DNA from: an uncultured Sphingomonadaceae bacterium
Lineage (GTDB): Bacteria > Pseudomonadota > Alphaproteobacteria > Sphingomonadales > Sphingomonadaceae
Assembly: GCA_947258815.1 (NCBI GenBank)
Contig: CAMYJW010000030.1
Span: forward strand, 186,001-250,000
Reading direction: 5' to 3'
Length of the DNA: 64,000 nt
The position numbers and the translations under genes were made by a program. The notes below the pieces were generated by a model. The model searched no databases. It worked only from the letters and a program-made list of their open reading frames with translations, and was not told where the DNA came from. Positions 18,048-26,888 of the stretch are shown in pieces; the stretch's first letter is position 1; each line of letters starts with the position of its first letter.

Positions 18048-18857
18048 TCAGTAGTAAATCTCCATCCGGCCGCCATCGACAAGCCAATACTGGCCGGTGA
18101 TGTAACTCGCCCGCGATGAGCATAGAAAGGCACACAGACCGGCCACTTCCTCTGGCGTACCAAAACGCTTCATCGGGATGCGGTCAATCAATCCTTCCAT
18201 GAATTGCTCATACGTCAGCCCCACATCCTTGGCGCAGACCCGGAAGAATGCTTCGTAATTCTCGCCCGTGTCAATGAAGCCGGGCGGCACGGTGTTGACC
18301 GTGATTCCGAAAGGCGCAAGCTCATCGGCAACGCTGCGGCTCAGCCCCACGCCTGCAGGGCGCAACGTGTTGGCCAGCGCATAATCGAAACCCAGCGTCG
18401 CCGCACGCCCCGGCAGGCGACCATGACCAGATCCAACGGTTACGATCCGGCCCCATCCGCGATCCTTCATGGCAGGCGTCACCGCGCGCACGAAATTGGC
18501 GAAACTCAGCACGACATTCTGGAACGATTCCTCAAATGCGCTGTCATCATATTCGCTGAATTTCCCGGATGGCGGCGCGACCGGAGAAAACACCGCAATA
18601 TCGGGCGCATCGAAGGCGGCTTTGGTTTTCTCAATCATCGCAGGGTATGTGTCGATCTCGGTCAAATCAGCGGAAACACCCGCAGCCTCTCCGCCTGCAG
18701 ACCGGATCGCAGAGACGGTATCGTCAATCTGCTCCTGCCCACGCGCCAGCACAACAACCCGGCAACCATTGCGCCCCAGTTCTTCGGAAATGGCCCGCCC
18801 GATGCCATGCGATCCCCCGGTTACGAGCGCGACTTTGCCAGCAATACCCAGATCCAT
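18048..18857 (-). CDS. Atypical short-chain dehydrogenase/reductase
   Basis: A 269-residue SDR with the cofactor motif TGGSHGIG (residues about 13-20), an SADLTE block and the C-terminal GQYWLVDGG. The catalytic region is unusual: the expected Y-x-x-x-K reads YALAN, followed by TLRP, with about three extra residues between the catalytic Ser (VGSGHG) and Tyr. The lysine is therefore missing or replaced by the nearby Arg. Similar N-T-x-R versions occur in other SDRs of catabolic clusters. AAGGAGAG precedes the ATG. It is the second gene of the set starting at 20011. Confidence 0.85.
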   Translation of the reverse strand: MDLGIAGKVALVTGGSHGIGRAISEELGRNGCRVVVLARGQEQIDDTVSAIRSAGGEAAGVSADLTEIDTYPAMIEKTKAAFDAPDIAVFSPVAPPSGKFSEYDDSAFEESFQNVVLSFANFVRAVTPAMKDRGWGRIVTVGSGHGRLPGRAATLGFDYALANTLRPAGVGLSRSVADELAPFGITVNTVPPGFIDTGENYEAFFRVCAKDVGLTYEQFMEGLIDRIPMKRFGTPEEVAGLCAFLCSSRASYITGQYWLVDGGRMEIYY

Positions 18858-18916
18858 GCCTCTCTCCTTATTGTTTGTGCCGGCGCCGTTTCAGACACTA
18901 CCCGCGCGCTCGTCCT

Positions 18917-20011
18917 CTATCGAAGCTCATCAATCAGGCTGGCGGTTTCCAGATCTTCAAACGCCGTGGTCAGCCGCAAGTGATTCATCACATTGATCTC
19001 CCAGCCATAGTTGACCACCGGCGTGGTCAGCCAGCCAATGTAAACACCCCAGATCAACGTCCGGCGATATTCGCGCCAGCTGTCTTCAAACGTCGGGATA
19101 TCGGCCACACCTGCTGCAGCCAGCCGATCGAGATAGTAAGTCAGAAGCTCACGTTCATGATTGCGGCGGTCCTCAATCGAAAGCGAAGTCGTGATAAAAT
19201 AGTTCACATCGTGCAGGTGATAGCCGCGCACCATCAGCTGCCAGTCCAGCAGGCCCGCCATCCCGTCGGGCAGACGGTATGTATTGCCAATGTGCGTGTC
19301 GCCATGCAGCAGGGTTTGCGGTAATTTTGACTGGTGGAGTTGCAACGCCTGAACTCCGGCAAGCAGTTCGGGCGCGCTCGTGCGCAGACGCTGAACCATC
19401 TCCCGCTTGAAGTTCTCCGTCTCCACCTCATGCGCGATATATGCGGGTGCCAGATTGTTCATCAGATTGGCAACATCGCCCGCAACATGCGTTTCCACCC
19501 AGGCAAGATCGCCGGTAAATCGCGGTGATTGCCAGTAACGCGCGTGCAGCGCAGCCAGCGTATCGAGCAGTGGGCGGACATCGTCCGGCGTGGTCGGAGT
19601 GGTGACATTGGGAAACGTGCAGCCGCGCTCGGTCAGGTCTTCAAGCAGCAGACCAAAGCATTTGGTTTCCGGGTCATATGCGCCGCCAAAACAACGCGGC
19701 GCTTCCAGGTCCAGTTCGGCGCGTATGTTGCGATAGAACGCCACTTCATTGGCATAGAACGGGCCCATGATCTCATCGACGGCACGCGTCAGCTTTACCA
19801 CCATCCGCGCAGGCAGATCCTGCGAAGCCCCAGGCGCATAGCGAAGATCGACAACCGCACGCCCGGCAGTTGAGACCATCTGCTCGCCATACGTCTTCGC
19901 ATCGACAATCCCGACAGCCTCAACCACTGGCTCATGCCCGGCTTCGGCGAGCAGACCATTCAGATAGGCTGGTGTGATGCCCTCGGGCGATGTGGGGTGC
20001 GCGTGCATCAT
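18917..20011 (-). CDS. APH/ecdysteroid-kinase-like phosphotransferase
   Basis: A 364-residue protein of the APH superfamily with an intact catalytic centre: LLHGDTHIGN (about residue 230) and LLDWQLMVRG, matching HGDxHxxN and the D-W/F-E/Q metal loop. The sequence after it (DVNYFITTSLSIEDRR) resembles the ecdysteroid kinase-like/DUF1679 branch, which phosphorylates steroid hydroxyls in insects; this resemblance does not prove the substrate. It is the first gene of the minus-strand set phosphotransferase-SDR-P450-phosphotransferase-GST and shares a divergent promoter with the flavoprotein at 20202. Confidence 0.82.
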   Translation of the reverse strand: MMHAHPTSPEGITPAYLNGLLAEAGHEPVVEAVGIVDAKTYGEQMVSTAGRAVVDLRYAPGASQDLPARMVVKLTRAVDEIMGPFYANEVAFYRNIRAELDLEAPRCFGGAYDPETKCFGLLLEDLTERGCTFPNVTTPTTPDDVRPLLDTLAALHARYWQSPRFTGDLAWVETHVAGDVANLMNNLAPAYIAHEVETENFKREMVQRLRTSAPELLAGVQALQLHQSKLPQTLLHGDTHIGNTYRLPDGMAGLLDWQLMVRGYHLHDVNYFITTSLSIEDRRNHERELLTYYLDRLAAAGVADIPTFEDSWREYRRTLIWGVYIGWLTTPVVNYGWEINVMNHLRLTTAFEDLETASLIDELR

Positions 20012-20071
20012 TTCGCTGAACCGCTCCTAGCTTGCTCGAAAAAGAATGCGCGAAGAGCGACGCTTTCTGAC

Positions 20072-20085
20072 CTATCCGAGGATAG
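20072..20085. promoter_or_regulatory. CTATCC-N2-GGATAG palindrome, copy 2
   Basis: A perfect 6-2-6 palindrome (CTATCC-GA-GGATAG) located 60 bp upstream of the leftward phosphotransferase gene. Together with copy 3 it is placed symmetrically in this divergent promoter. Confidence 0.5.
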
Positions 20086-20135
20086 CCAACACAGATCAAT
20101 CGGCGCCGCGAAAAGCGCTCGCGTCAAAAAGCTTA

Positions 20136-20151
20136 CCTAGACAAGGATAGG
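20136..20151. promoter_or_regulatory. CTATCC-type palindrome, copy 3
   Basis: CCTAGAC-AA-GGATAGG, a 7-2-7 imperfect version (5 of 7 pairs) whose right half is the full GGATAGG. It ends 50 bp upstream of the rightward flavoprotein gene; centres of copies 2 and 3 are 65 bp apart, close to six helical turns. Confidence 0.45.
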
Positions 20152-20201
20152 TCCGGCCCGTTGTCTTCGATTGTAGTCTCAACCGAATACGGGAGAGACA
20201 T

Positions 20202-21863
20202 ATGCAGTGGGATGAAGATTTCGATGTGGTCTGTGTCGGGTCGGGCCTTGGCGGAATGTCCGCCGCGCTGACCGCAGCAGAACGCGGCACGCGCGCGATC
20301 GTGTTTGAAAAGTTCGATCTGCTGGGCGGTGTTTCGGCGCTTTCATCGGGGCAGCTGTGGCTTGGCCCCAATCACCTTCAGGAACCCGACGGCATCGAAG
20401 ACAACGATGCCGATGCGGATGCTTATCTCACGCACCTTTCGCAGGGTTTTTCAACGCCAGATCGTCGCAAGGTTTTTATCGAACGCGGGCGCGAAGCGCT
20501 GCAATATTTCACCGATGTCATCGGCATTGAAATGACCGTGGTGAACGGCCTTCCCGATTATTATTATCCCGCTGTCAAAGGCTCGGCTGCGCAAGGGCGT
20601 TATGTTGAAGTCAAACCGTTCAAGGCGGATCGTCTTGGCCCGCTGGCTGACAAGGTTCTGACCTCGCCTTATGGCGATGGCTACAGCTACACCATGTCCA
20701 ACGAACTGGTTCAGATGCACAATGGCGGTGAGCATGTTGGCGCCTGCCTGGAACGCCACCTTGCAGCGGGAGAACGATGCGCTGGTGCCGGCCTTGCCGC
20801 TGCACAAATTCTGGCGGCGCAGGAACGCGGCGTGGAAATGCACACCTCAACCGAAGTGATCGAACTGGTGATCGAGGATGGCGCGGTGCTGGGCGTTGTT
20901 GTGCGCGACGAAAAAGGCACCACCAGACGCGTGCGGGCGCGGTTGGGCGTGGTTCTGGCCACCGGGGGGTATGACTGGAAATCGGATTTTGTGCGCGCAT
21001 TCGATGCCCTGCCCGAAGCGGGCAGCATGGCCCCGCCAACCGTATCGGGCGATCACATCACCATGGCTTCAAAAGCGGGTGCAATACCCGTCCCGTCCCG
21101 CGCGCCATCGCAAAGCCCGATCTTTATCGGATATAAAGTTCCGGCCGAGGAAGTTTACGGCAAGACATCGCATCGCATGTGGCTGCCCGGAACCCCGCAT
21201 TGCATTGCGGTCAACAAGCAGGGCAAGCGTTTTGCCAACGACGGTTTCTATCCCGATGTGGCCACCAAAGTCGCCCGGTTCGACGGGCAGGAAGACGGCC
21301 AGCCAAACTGGCCCGCGTGGATCGTGTTCGATCAGAACATGCTGGACAAATATGGCCTGATGCCCAGCTGGCCCGGCCAGCCACTTTCTGAAGGCATGGC
21401 CGTTTCGGCAGACAGCATTGCCGAACTTGCCGAAACCGTCGGCATTGATGCTGAGGGGCTGGAAAGCACAATCGCGCGCTTCAACGGGTTTTGCGAAACC
21501 GGGGTCGATGAGGATTTTGCGCGCGGCACCGTGCCATGGGGACGGATAATGACGGGTGATCCCGCGTTGCAAAACCCGAACATGGCGCCGCTGGTGAAAG
21601 CGCCGTTTTACGCGGTGAAGATCGAACGCGTCACGATGGGCGTGCCCACCGCGGGCCTGCCGATCGATATTGACGGACAAGTTCTCAACGCAAATGACGA
21701 GCCGGTTCCCGGCCTTTATGCTGCAGGAAACTCTGCAGCATGGCTCGACATTGGCGGCGGCTATAACAGCGGCATCGCGAACACCAGAGGCATGCTTTAT
21801 GGTTATCTTTCCGTGCTGCACATGACCGGCCAGCACAAACCTGCAGGAGCGCAATCCGCATGA
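20202..21863 (+). CDS. FAD-dependent oxidoreductase, 3-ketosteroid dehydrogenase-like
   Basis: A 553-residue flavoprotein of the fumarate reductase/3-ketosteroid-delta1-dehydrogenase family. The N-terminal dinucleotide fold CVGSGLGGMSAAL (residues about 8-20) and the FEKFDLLGGVSALSSGQLW block bind FAD; the C-terminal block GLYAAGNSAAW...GGYNSGIANTRGMLYGYL closes the FAD site. Such enzymes introduce C=C bonds in cyclic ketones, or reduce them. GGGAGAG precedes the ATG. Its stop overlaps the next P450 gene by 4 bp, so the two products probably act on the same molecule. The precise ring substrate is not known. Confidence 0.87.
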   Translation: MQWDEDFDVVCVGSGLGGMSAALTAAERGTRAIVFEKFDLLGGVSALSSGQLWLGPNHLQEPDGIEDNDADADAYLTHLSQGFSTPDRRKVFIERGREALQYFTDVIGIEMTVVNGLPDYYYPAVKGSAAQGRYVEVKPFKADRLGPLADKVLTSPYGDGYSYTMSNELVQMHNGGEHVGACLERHLAAGERCAGAGLAAAQILAAQERGVEMHTSTEVIELVIEDGAVLGVVVRDEKGTTRRVRARLGVVLATGGYDWKSDFVRAFDALPEAGSMAPPTVSGDHITMASKAGAIPVPSRAPSQSPIFIGYKVPAEEVYGKTSHRMWLPGTPHCIAVNKQGKRFANDGFYPDVATKVARFDGQEDGQPNWPAWIVFDQNMLDKYGLMPSWPGQPLSEGMAVSADSIAELAETVGIDAEGLESTIARFNGFCETGVDEDFARGTVPWGRIMTGDPALQNPNMAPLVKAPFYAVKIERVTMGVPTAGLPIDIDGQVLNANDEPVPGLYAAGNSAAWLDIGGGYNSGIANTRGMLYGYLSVLHMTGQHKPAGAQSA

Positions 21864-23137
21864 CACAGGACAGCAGCAGCGACGCCATCCAGGAAGATTT
21901 CTCCGCAGTAAGCGATGTCTATGGCGCGGATATCGAGGATCCCCATCCGATCTATGCCCGCTATCGCCAGACGATGCCGGTGATGGAAGGCGATATTCTG
22001 GCGAAGTTCGATATTCCCTCGCAGGCCGATTATTCAAACCTTGGCAGGCAGGTTTTCACGCTGTTCAAACATGCCGACGTGATGATGGTTCTGCGCGATT
22101 CCAAAACCTTCACCAGCACGCTTCTCAACGAAGGGCTCGGTCAGTTTCTGGGCGGATTTTTGCTGACCGGAATGGCCGACGATCAGCACAAGGTCATTCG
22201 CGGCCTGCTGGCACCGGCATTCTCTCCCAAAGCGATCAGCACATGGAAAGCGCTGCTCCAGCCCGTCGCCGATGAAGCGGTTGCAAACCTTGCGAAGCGC
22301 GGAAAAGCCGATCTGATCGCCGATCTGCTGCTGCCACTGCCCGTGCGCATGATTTACGAGATCATCGGCTTTCCAAAGGACGAGGAACGCACACAGGAAT
22401 TTGCCGCACGCGCCATGCGCATTCTGGTGGGCCCGCAGCGTGATCCTGAAAAAGCGCGTCTCAGCATGGAATCCGCATTTCAGGCCGCGCAGGAACTTTA
22501 CGACGATACACTCGAAGTTGTGCGTCAGCGGCGCGCGGAAGGCTCGGTCGGGGATGATCTGATCGGCCATTTGCTGCGCGCAAACGATAATGGCACCGCG
22601 CTTGACGATGCCAAGATAACCGAGCTGATCCGCCAGTTCCTTCCCGCTGCCGCCGAAACGACAACGCGCACTTTCGGCAGCATGCTGGTGGCTGTGCTGG
22701 AGCAGCCCGAGTTGCTTGAGCGCGTGCGCAACGATCGCACCCTGGTCCGAAAGGCAATAGACGAAGGCATGCGCTGGGAAACCGCTTCGCAGTTTCTGGC
22801 CCGCCAGGCTGCCGTCGATGTCGAGATCCGGGGTGTAAAAATCCCCGCTGGTGCGGCGCTGTCGCTCGCATCTGGTTCGGCCAACCGCGATGAAGAGGTG
22901 TTCGATAACCCCGATGCCTTTGACATTGATCGCAAGCAGCGTGTGAACGTCGGCTTCGGGGCAGGCCCGCATTTGTGCCTTGGTATGCAAGTCGCCAAAT
23001 CTGAAATGGAAGCGATGCTGAATGCGTTGCTCGATCACATGCCCAACATGCGGCTCGATCCCGATGCGCCGCCGCCCGCAATCGTTGGCGCGCAGCTGCG
23101 CGGCCCGCGCGCGATCCATGTGATCTGGGACACCTGA
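21860..23137 (+). CDS. Cytochrome P450
   Basis: A 425-residue P450 less related to the other two in this region. The I-helix has AAAETTTRT (around residue 265) in place of A/GGxDT, ExxR is EGMR (around 300), and the heme loop is GFGAGPHLCLGMQ (around 370). Such AE-T I-helices occur in P450s acting on steroid-like or terpenoid substrates, but also elsewhere. The start overlaps the flavoprotein stop (ATGA), and an SDR gene follows after 11 bp, forming a tight three-gene operon: P450 hydroxylation, SDR oxidation of the alcohol and flavin dehydrogenation would make a coherent sequence. Confidence 0.92.
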   Translation: MTQDSSSDAIQEDFSAVSDVYGADIEDPHPIYARYRQTMPVMEGDILAKFDIPSQADYSNLGRQVFTLFKHADVMMVLRDSKTFTSTLLNEGLGQFLGGFLLTGMADDQHKVIRGLLAPAFSPKAISTWKALLQPVADEAVANLAKRGKADLIADLLLPLPVRMIYEIIGFPKDEERTQEFAARAMRILVGPQRDPEKARLSMESAFQAAQELYDDTLEVVRQRRAEGSVGDDLIGHLLRANDNGTALDDAKITELIRQFLPAAAETTTRTFGSMLVAVLEQPELLERVRNDRTLVRKAIDEGMRWETASQFLARQAAVDVEIRGVKIPAGAALSLASGSANRDEEVFDNPDAFDIDRKQRVNVGFGAGPHLCLGMQVAKSEMEAMLNALLDHMPNMRLDPDAPPPAIVGAQLRGPRAIHVIWDT

Positions 23138-23148
23138 AGGAATACGCG

Positions 23149-23928
23149 ATGACACAGCGATTTGAAGGCAAGGCCGTGCTTGTTACGGCGGCGGGCGATG
23201 GCATCGGCATGGCAACCGCAGACGTTTTCGCCCGGCAAGGCGCGCGCGTGATGCTCTCGGACATCAACGAGACAACCGGTCAGGCTGTAACTGAGCGGCT
23301 GCGCAAGGAAGGCTGCGAAGTTGCTTTCCTCCACGCGGATGCGACCGAGGAAAGCGATGTCGAGCGGCTTGTTGCGCACACGGTCGAAACGTTCGGCGCG
23401 CTCGATATCGCGGCGAATGTTGTGGGCGATGCACACCGCGATGCAGCCGGGCCTGAATTTCACCAGCAAAGCCTTGAATCGTGGGAGCATACGCAAGCCG
23501 TGAGCCTGCGCAGCGTGTTCCTTTCGATGAAGCATGAGATCGCCTACATGATCGAGCATGGCGGAGGCGTGATCACCAATGTCACCTCGCTTGCCGGGAT
23601 GCTCTATGTCGATGCTGCAGGCGCGGCCTACGCGGCATCGAAGGCGGGCGTGATACGGCTGACGAAATTTGCCGCCGTTTCCTATGCCGATCGCGCCATC
23701 CGGGTGAACTGCATCGCGCCGGGTGTCACCCCCACCAACGGGTATAACAAGGCCGGCGAAGAAATGGGCCAGATGGTGATCGATCACCTTTTGCCCAATC
23801 AGCCGATCAAACGCCCGATTGCGACCAGCGAGCAGGCCGATGCGATTGCCTGGCTTTCCTGCAAGGAAGCGGCGATGGTAACAGGACACGTTCTGCCGAT
23901 TGACGGCGGCTGGACAGCGCTATGCTGA
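23149..23928 (+). CDS. Short-chain dehydrogenase/reductase
   Basis: A 259-residue classical SDR. Cofactor site TAAGDGIGMAT (residues about 13-23), catalytic Ser in NVTSLAG (about 145), Y-x-x-x-K as YAASK (about 162-166) and VNCIAPG are all present. The NNAG block reads NVVGD, a mild deviation. AAGGAA lies before the ATG, 11 bp after the P450 stop. It probably oxidises a hydroxyl created by the upstream P450, giving the ketone used by the flavoprotein (inference from operon order). Confidence 0.88.
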   Translation: MTQRFEGKAVLVTAAGDGIGMATADVFARQGARVMLSDINETTGQAVTERLRKEGCEVAFLHADATEESDVERLVAHTVETFGALDIAANVVGDAHRDAAGPEFHQQSLESWEHTQAVSLRSVFLSMKHEIAYMIEHGGGVITNVTSLAGMLYVDAAGAAYAASKAGVIRLTKFAAVSYADRAIRVNCIAPGVTPTNGYNKAGEEMGQMVIDHLLPNQPIKRPIATSEQADAIAWLSCKEAAMVTGHVLPIDGGWTALC

Positions 23929-24015
23929 AACACCTTCCCTAAGACGGGTGAGAACATCACGCGCGATCATAGTTTCACGCGAAAATACAATAAAAACGGA
24001 ACCGGAGAAGCGAAC

Positions 24016-24711
24016 ATGAAATCGGGAACGATGAAAGTCTGCACATATATGGGGGCGCTGGCGGGCACTTTGCTGTTCGTCGGCATCTGGCCTCTTGCGA
24101 ACATGTTCCCGCCGCTCGCGCCCGATATGGGCACCGCTGAAGTGGCGGCATATTATCGCGGGAATCAAACCGGCATTCTCGTCGGCGCGATCCTGATCAT
24201 GACCGCATCGGCGCTGTTCTTCCCGTTTCTGGCCGCGATCGCAGTGTTGCTCAAGAAAATCGAAGGCCCGGTCTCACCGATGACTTACGCCTTCATCATG
24301 GTTGTCGCCTATGGTTTCGTAACCGTGTTTTTCGCGGGGCTGTTTTTCACCGCTGCGGCATACCGGCCATCGTTTTCCGATGAAACGATCCACTCGCTGA
24401 GCGACATCGCCTTCTTCCTGTTCGTGATGCCCGCCGTCCCGGCATTCGTGCAGAATGTCATCACCGGGATCGCGATCCTTGGTGACAAGCGCGCAGAGCC
24501 GATCCTGCCGCGCTGGGTTGGTTATATGAACCTGTGGACAGGCGTGCTGCTGCTTCCCGGATGCGTTGTTGGCCTGTTCAAGGTTGGTCCTTTTGCGTGG
24601 AATGGCGCGCTGGCTTTCTGGCTGCCTGCGGTTGTCTTCGCGATCTGGTTCAACGTGATGATTGTCGCCATGCTCGGCGCAATCAAACGCGGCGCGCTGG
24701 CAGGCGAATGA
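24016..24711 (+). CDS. Four- to six-helix membrane protein of unknown function
   Basis: A 231-residue hydrophobic protein with about six membrane segments: residues about 10-30, 60-85, 95-120, 135-160, 175-195 and 205-225. I do not recognise a named family. GGAGAAG precedes the ATG, 87 bp after the SDR gene, and its stop overlaps the next gene (an oxidase subunit III homologue) by 4 bp, so it is most likely part of a membrane complex with it. It carries no heme-binding CxxCH and no clear metal ligands. Confidence 0.7.
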   Translation: MKSGTMKVCTYMGALAGTLLFVGIWPLANMFPPLAPDMGTAEVAAYYRGNQTGILVGAILIMTASALFFPFLAAIAVLLKKIEGPVSPMTYAFIMVVAYGFVTVFFAGLFFTAAAYRPSFSDETIHSLSDIAFFLFVMPAVPAFVQNVITGIAILGDKRAEPILPRWVGYMNLWTGVLLLPGCVVGLFKVGPFAWNGALAFWLPAVVFAIWFNVMIVAMLGAIKRGALAGE

Positions 24712-25307
24712 ACGACACCGCACACGCTGCCGATACGACGAACAAACCTTCCGCCGGGAAACGCCATGTTCCCGGAGAGGAAGGCGTGTGGGTGTTCATT
24801 TTTGGCGACCTGATCGTTTTTGCTGCGTTTTTTGTGACATATGCGGTTGGCCGGCTCGACGAACTGGACCTGTTCCGGGAATCGCAAGCGCTGCTCGATC
24901 GGCAACTGGGTCTGCTCAACACGCTGCTGCTGCTCACCAGTTCATGGTGTGTCGCACAGGCAGTCAGCGCCGTGCGACACAAGGATCCGCGCGCCCGGCT
25001 GCTGACCGGCGGCGCGATCCTGCTGGGACTGGGTTTCGTGATCGTCAAATTCTTTGAATACAGCGCAAAGGTTGAGGCCGGGATCACGCTCAACACCAAC
25101 AGCTTCTTCATCTACTATTACATGTTCACCGGCATTCATCTGCTGCATGTGCTGATCGGACTGGGGGTTCTGGCCTATGTGTTTTCGCGCTTCAATCGCG
25201 CCGGGCAGTTTCAGTCAGGCATCGGGCTGATCGAAGGTGGCGGCGTGTTCTGGCATCTGGTCGATCTGCTGTGGATTGTCCTGTTTGCGCTCCTCTATCT
25301 TGTGTGA
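24708..25307 (+). CDS. Cytochrome c oxidase subunit III-like protein (NorE-like)
   Basis: A 199-residue membrane protein of the heme-copper oxidase subunit III superfamily, closest in style to NorE. The start GEEGVWVFIFGDLIVFAAFFVTY (first helix, residues about 22-45) contains the family's E-x-x-x-x-F/W-x-x-x-D pattern; further helices lie near 65, 95, 130-155 and 178-199, with a FTGIHLLHVLIGL block and a final FWHLVDLLWI. I chose the ATG at 24708, overlapping the upstream stop, rather than a longer frame without homology. No catalytic oxidase subunit I or II is nearby, which is unusual. Confidence 0.85.
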   Translation: MNDTAHAADTTNKPSAGKRHVPGEEGVWVFIFGDLIVFAAFFVTYAVGRLDELDLFRESQALLDRQLGLLNTLLLLTSSWCVAQAVSAVRHKDPRARLLTGGAILLGLGFVIVKFFEYSAKVEAGITLNTNSFFIYYYMFTGIHLLHVLIGLGVLAYVFSRFNRAGQFQSGIGLIEGGGVFWHLVDLLWIVLFALLYLV

Positions 25308-25316
25308 GGGCTGACC

Positions 25317-25577
25317 ATGGCATCGCTTGTTAAAAACCGTTTTTCGCTGATCTGGCTGATCCTTGTTGTCGCCAGTCTGCTGTCATGGGAATCAATGGCC
25401 ATCGCCGGGGATGATGCGCGGCTTGGGCGAATGGTCATTCTTGTCATCGCGTTTCTGAAAGTGCGGCTGGTCGGCATAGAATTCATGGAACTGCGCCACG
25501 CGCCGGTTTTGCTGCGCGCGGGATTTGAAGCGTGGTGCATTGCCGTCTGCGCCGCGCTGCTGGTTCTGTTCTGGTAA
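25317..25577 (+). CDS. Cytochrome c oxidase subunit IV-like small membrane protein
   Basis: An 86-residue protein with three predicted membrane helices (about residues 10-27, 38-55 and 65-85) in the pattern of the prokaryotic cytochrome c oxidase subunit IV/NorF family (PF03626), including the KVRLVGIEFMELR block between helices two and three. GAGGG lies 7 nt before the ATG, 9 bp after the subunit III-like gene. Together with the two preceding membrane proteins it forms a small orphan membrane complex at the end of the P450 operon. Confidence 0.78.
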   Translation: MASLVKNRFSLIWLILVVASLLSWESMAIAGDDARLGRMVILVIAFLKVRLVGIEFMELRHAPVLLRAGFEAWCIAVCAALLVLFW

Positions 25578-25586
25578 GATCGCCGC

Positions 25587-26855
25587 TTATTGCGCGCGCC
25601 GCATATAGTCGCGCCGTCGTTCCGCACGTTGCGCCGCCCTGCCCTGCGCATCAAGGAAACGTGTTTCCGGCGGCAGATAATCGGCAAGATCGCCAAGCTT
25701 GACGACTTCGGCCTTGAGGCTGCCTTTCAGATCGACACCGGGCGGCAATTCCTGCCAGCGGATAACAATCGTGCCCACCGGGCTGCCGCTGCCATCAAGC
25801 CAGTTATGAACTCCCGGATCGCTTGCGCTGATAACCCAGCGGATCCGCCCATCTTGATCGCGATCGGCCTGCGTATCGTTCAGGCAGCTGGTATGATCGC
25901 GGTAATCGAAAGAGATCAGCCACATGTCGACGATCTGAATGCCCAGATAGCCCGCATCGAGCGGATCGGCATCAATCACCAGCGCTTCATCGCTGCCAAG
26001 CCGGTAATGCCCACCCGTGGCACACTGTGTCACCAGGCCGCCACGCGCGCCCGATGGCACCGGCTCTGGAACAACATTGACCGGGTCCGCTTCAAACATA
26101 TCGTGCTGAATGTTTTTAAGGAAAAACGCGGCGATGGTTTTGCCCAGATACGCAGCGCGTTCAGCCACGCGATCAATATCAAAATCATCCTCCTGCGGGC
26201 CGTCCGTCCGTTCGATATAAAGCTCGCACGGCATTTCGCGTGACCAGTCGCCCATCGTATCTCTGATCAGCAGGGTTTTCGCGCCCGCCAGCGAAAGGTG
26301 GTTGCGCCTGCCTTCCGTGGTCGAACCATCGAGAACGATCTCGAACCGGCCATCGTCTGCAACATCGATGTTTGCCCTGCCGATAAATCCGATAACTTCG
26401 GCGATCATATCGTCACCGATCTGGCCCGGCAGCGCGCAGATGCTGAACTGCTGCGGCGGCTCGGCCACAAACCGGCCTGAGATGCGATAGCTATACTGCG
26501 AATCGATCGAAGCAAGACGATAGGCGTTATCGGGATTTTCCTGCCCAAAACGGCTACCCGGAACATCAAGCCCCATCCATTGGTGATCAAGCGCAAGCGA
26601 CCAGATGATGCGCGGCGCACGCGGCGTTTCGTTGGATGCGATCATCGCTGCATGAAAGAAGTGTTCTTCCACGCTGTTTGCAATCAGCGCTTCCTGCCCC
26701 AGCAACAGCGCATTGCGATCGGCCTGAAACAACGCCAGCGTTTCGCGTTTGGCGGCGGCAATTTCAGGCCGGGAGAACACACTGATGGCGCGTTCCTCAA
26801 CCAGTTTCTGTTCAGCCGTTGCGAGGCTGCTTTGCGCGGTTTCGGCAGGCATCAT
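25587..26855 (-). CDS. DUF1214-like protein of unknown function
   Basis: A 422-residue protein without signal peptide or membrane segments. The C-terminal half (YLGIQIVDMW...SCLNDTQADRD-DGRIRWVISA-DPGVHNWLDGSG) resembles the DUF1214 beta-sandwich, where a D-P-G-V-x-N-W-x-D motif is conserved; the SIDSQYSYRISG block fits as well. DUF1214 proteins often occur beside P450, acyl-CoA dehydrogenase and sulfotransferase genes in mycobacteria and sphingomonads, but their role is not known to me. Two adjacent ATGs (26855 and 26852) both follow GGAG. It is convergent with the subunit IV-like gene, 9 bp away. Confidence 0.65.
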   Translation of the reverse strand: MMPAETAQSSLATAEQKLVEERAISVFSRPEIAAAKRETLALFQADRNALLLGQEALIANSVEEHFFHAAMIASNETPRAPRIIWSLALDHQWMGLDVPGSRFGQENPDNAYRLASIDSQYSYRISGRFVAEPPQQFSICALPGQIGDDMIAEVIGFIGRANIDVADDGRFEIVLDGSTTEGRRNHLSLAGAKTLLIRDTMGDWSREMPCELYIERTDGPQEDDFDIDRVAERAAYLGKTIAAFFLKNIQHDMFEADPVNVVPEPVPSGARGGLVTQCATGGHYRLGSDEALVIDADPLDAGYLGIQIVDMWLISFDYRDHTSCLNDTQADRDQDGRIRWVISASDPGVHNWLDGSGSPVGTIVIRWQELPPGVDLKGSLKAEVVKLGDLADYLPPETRFLDAQGRAAQRAERRRDYMRRAQ

Positions 26856-26888
26856 CTGATCTCCATGAAAGTGCGCCGCGGCAGGCGT

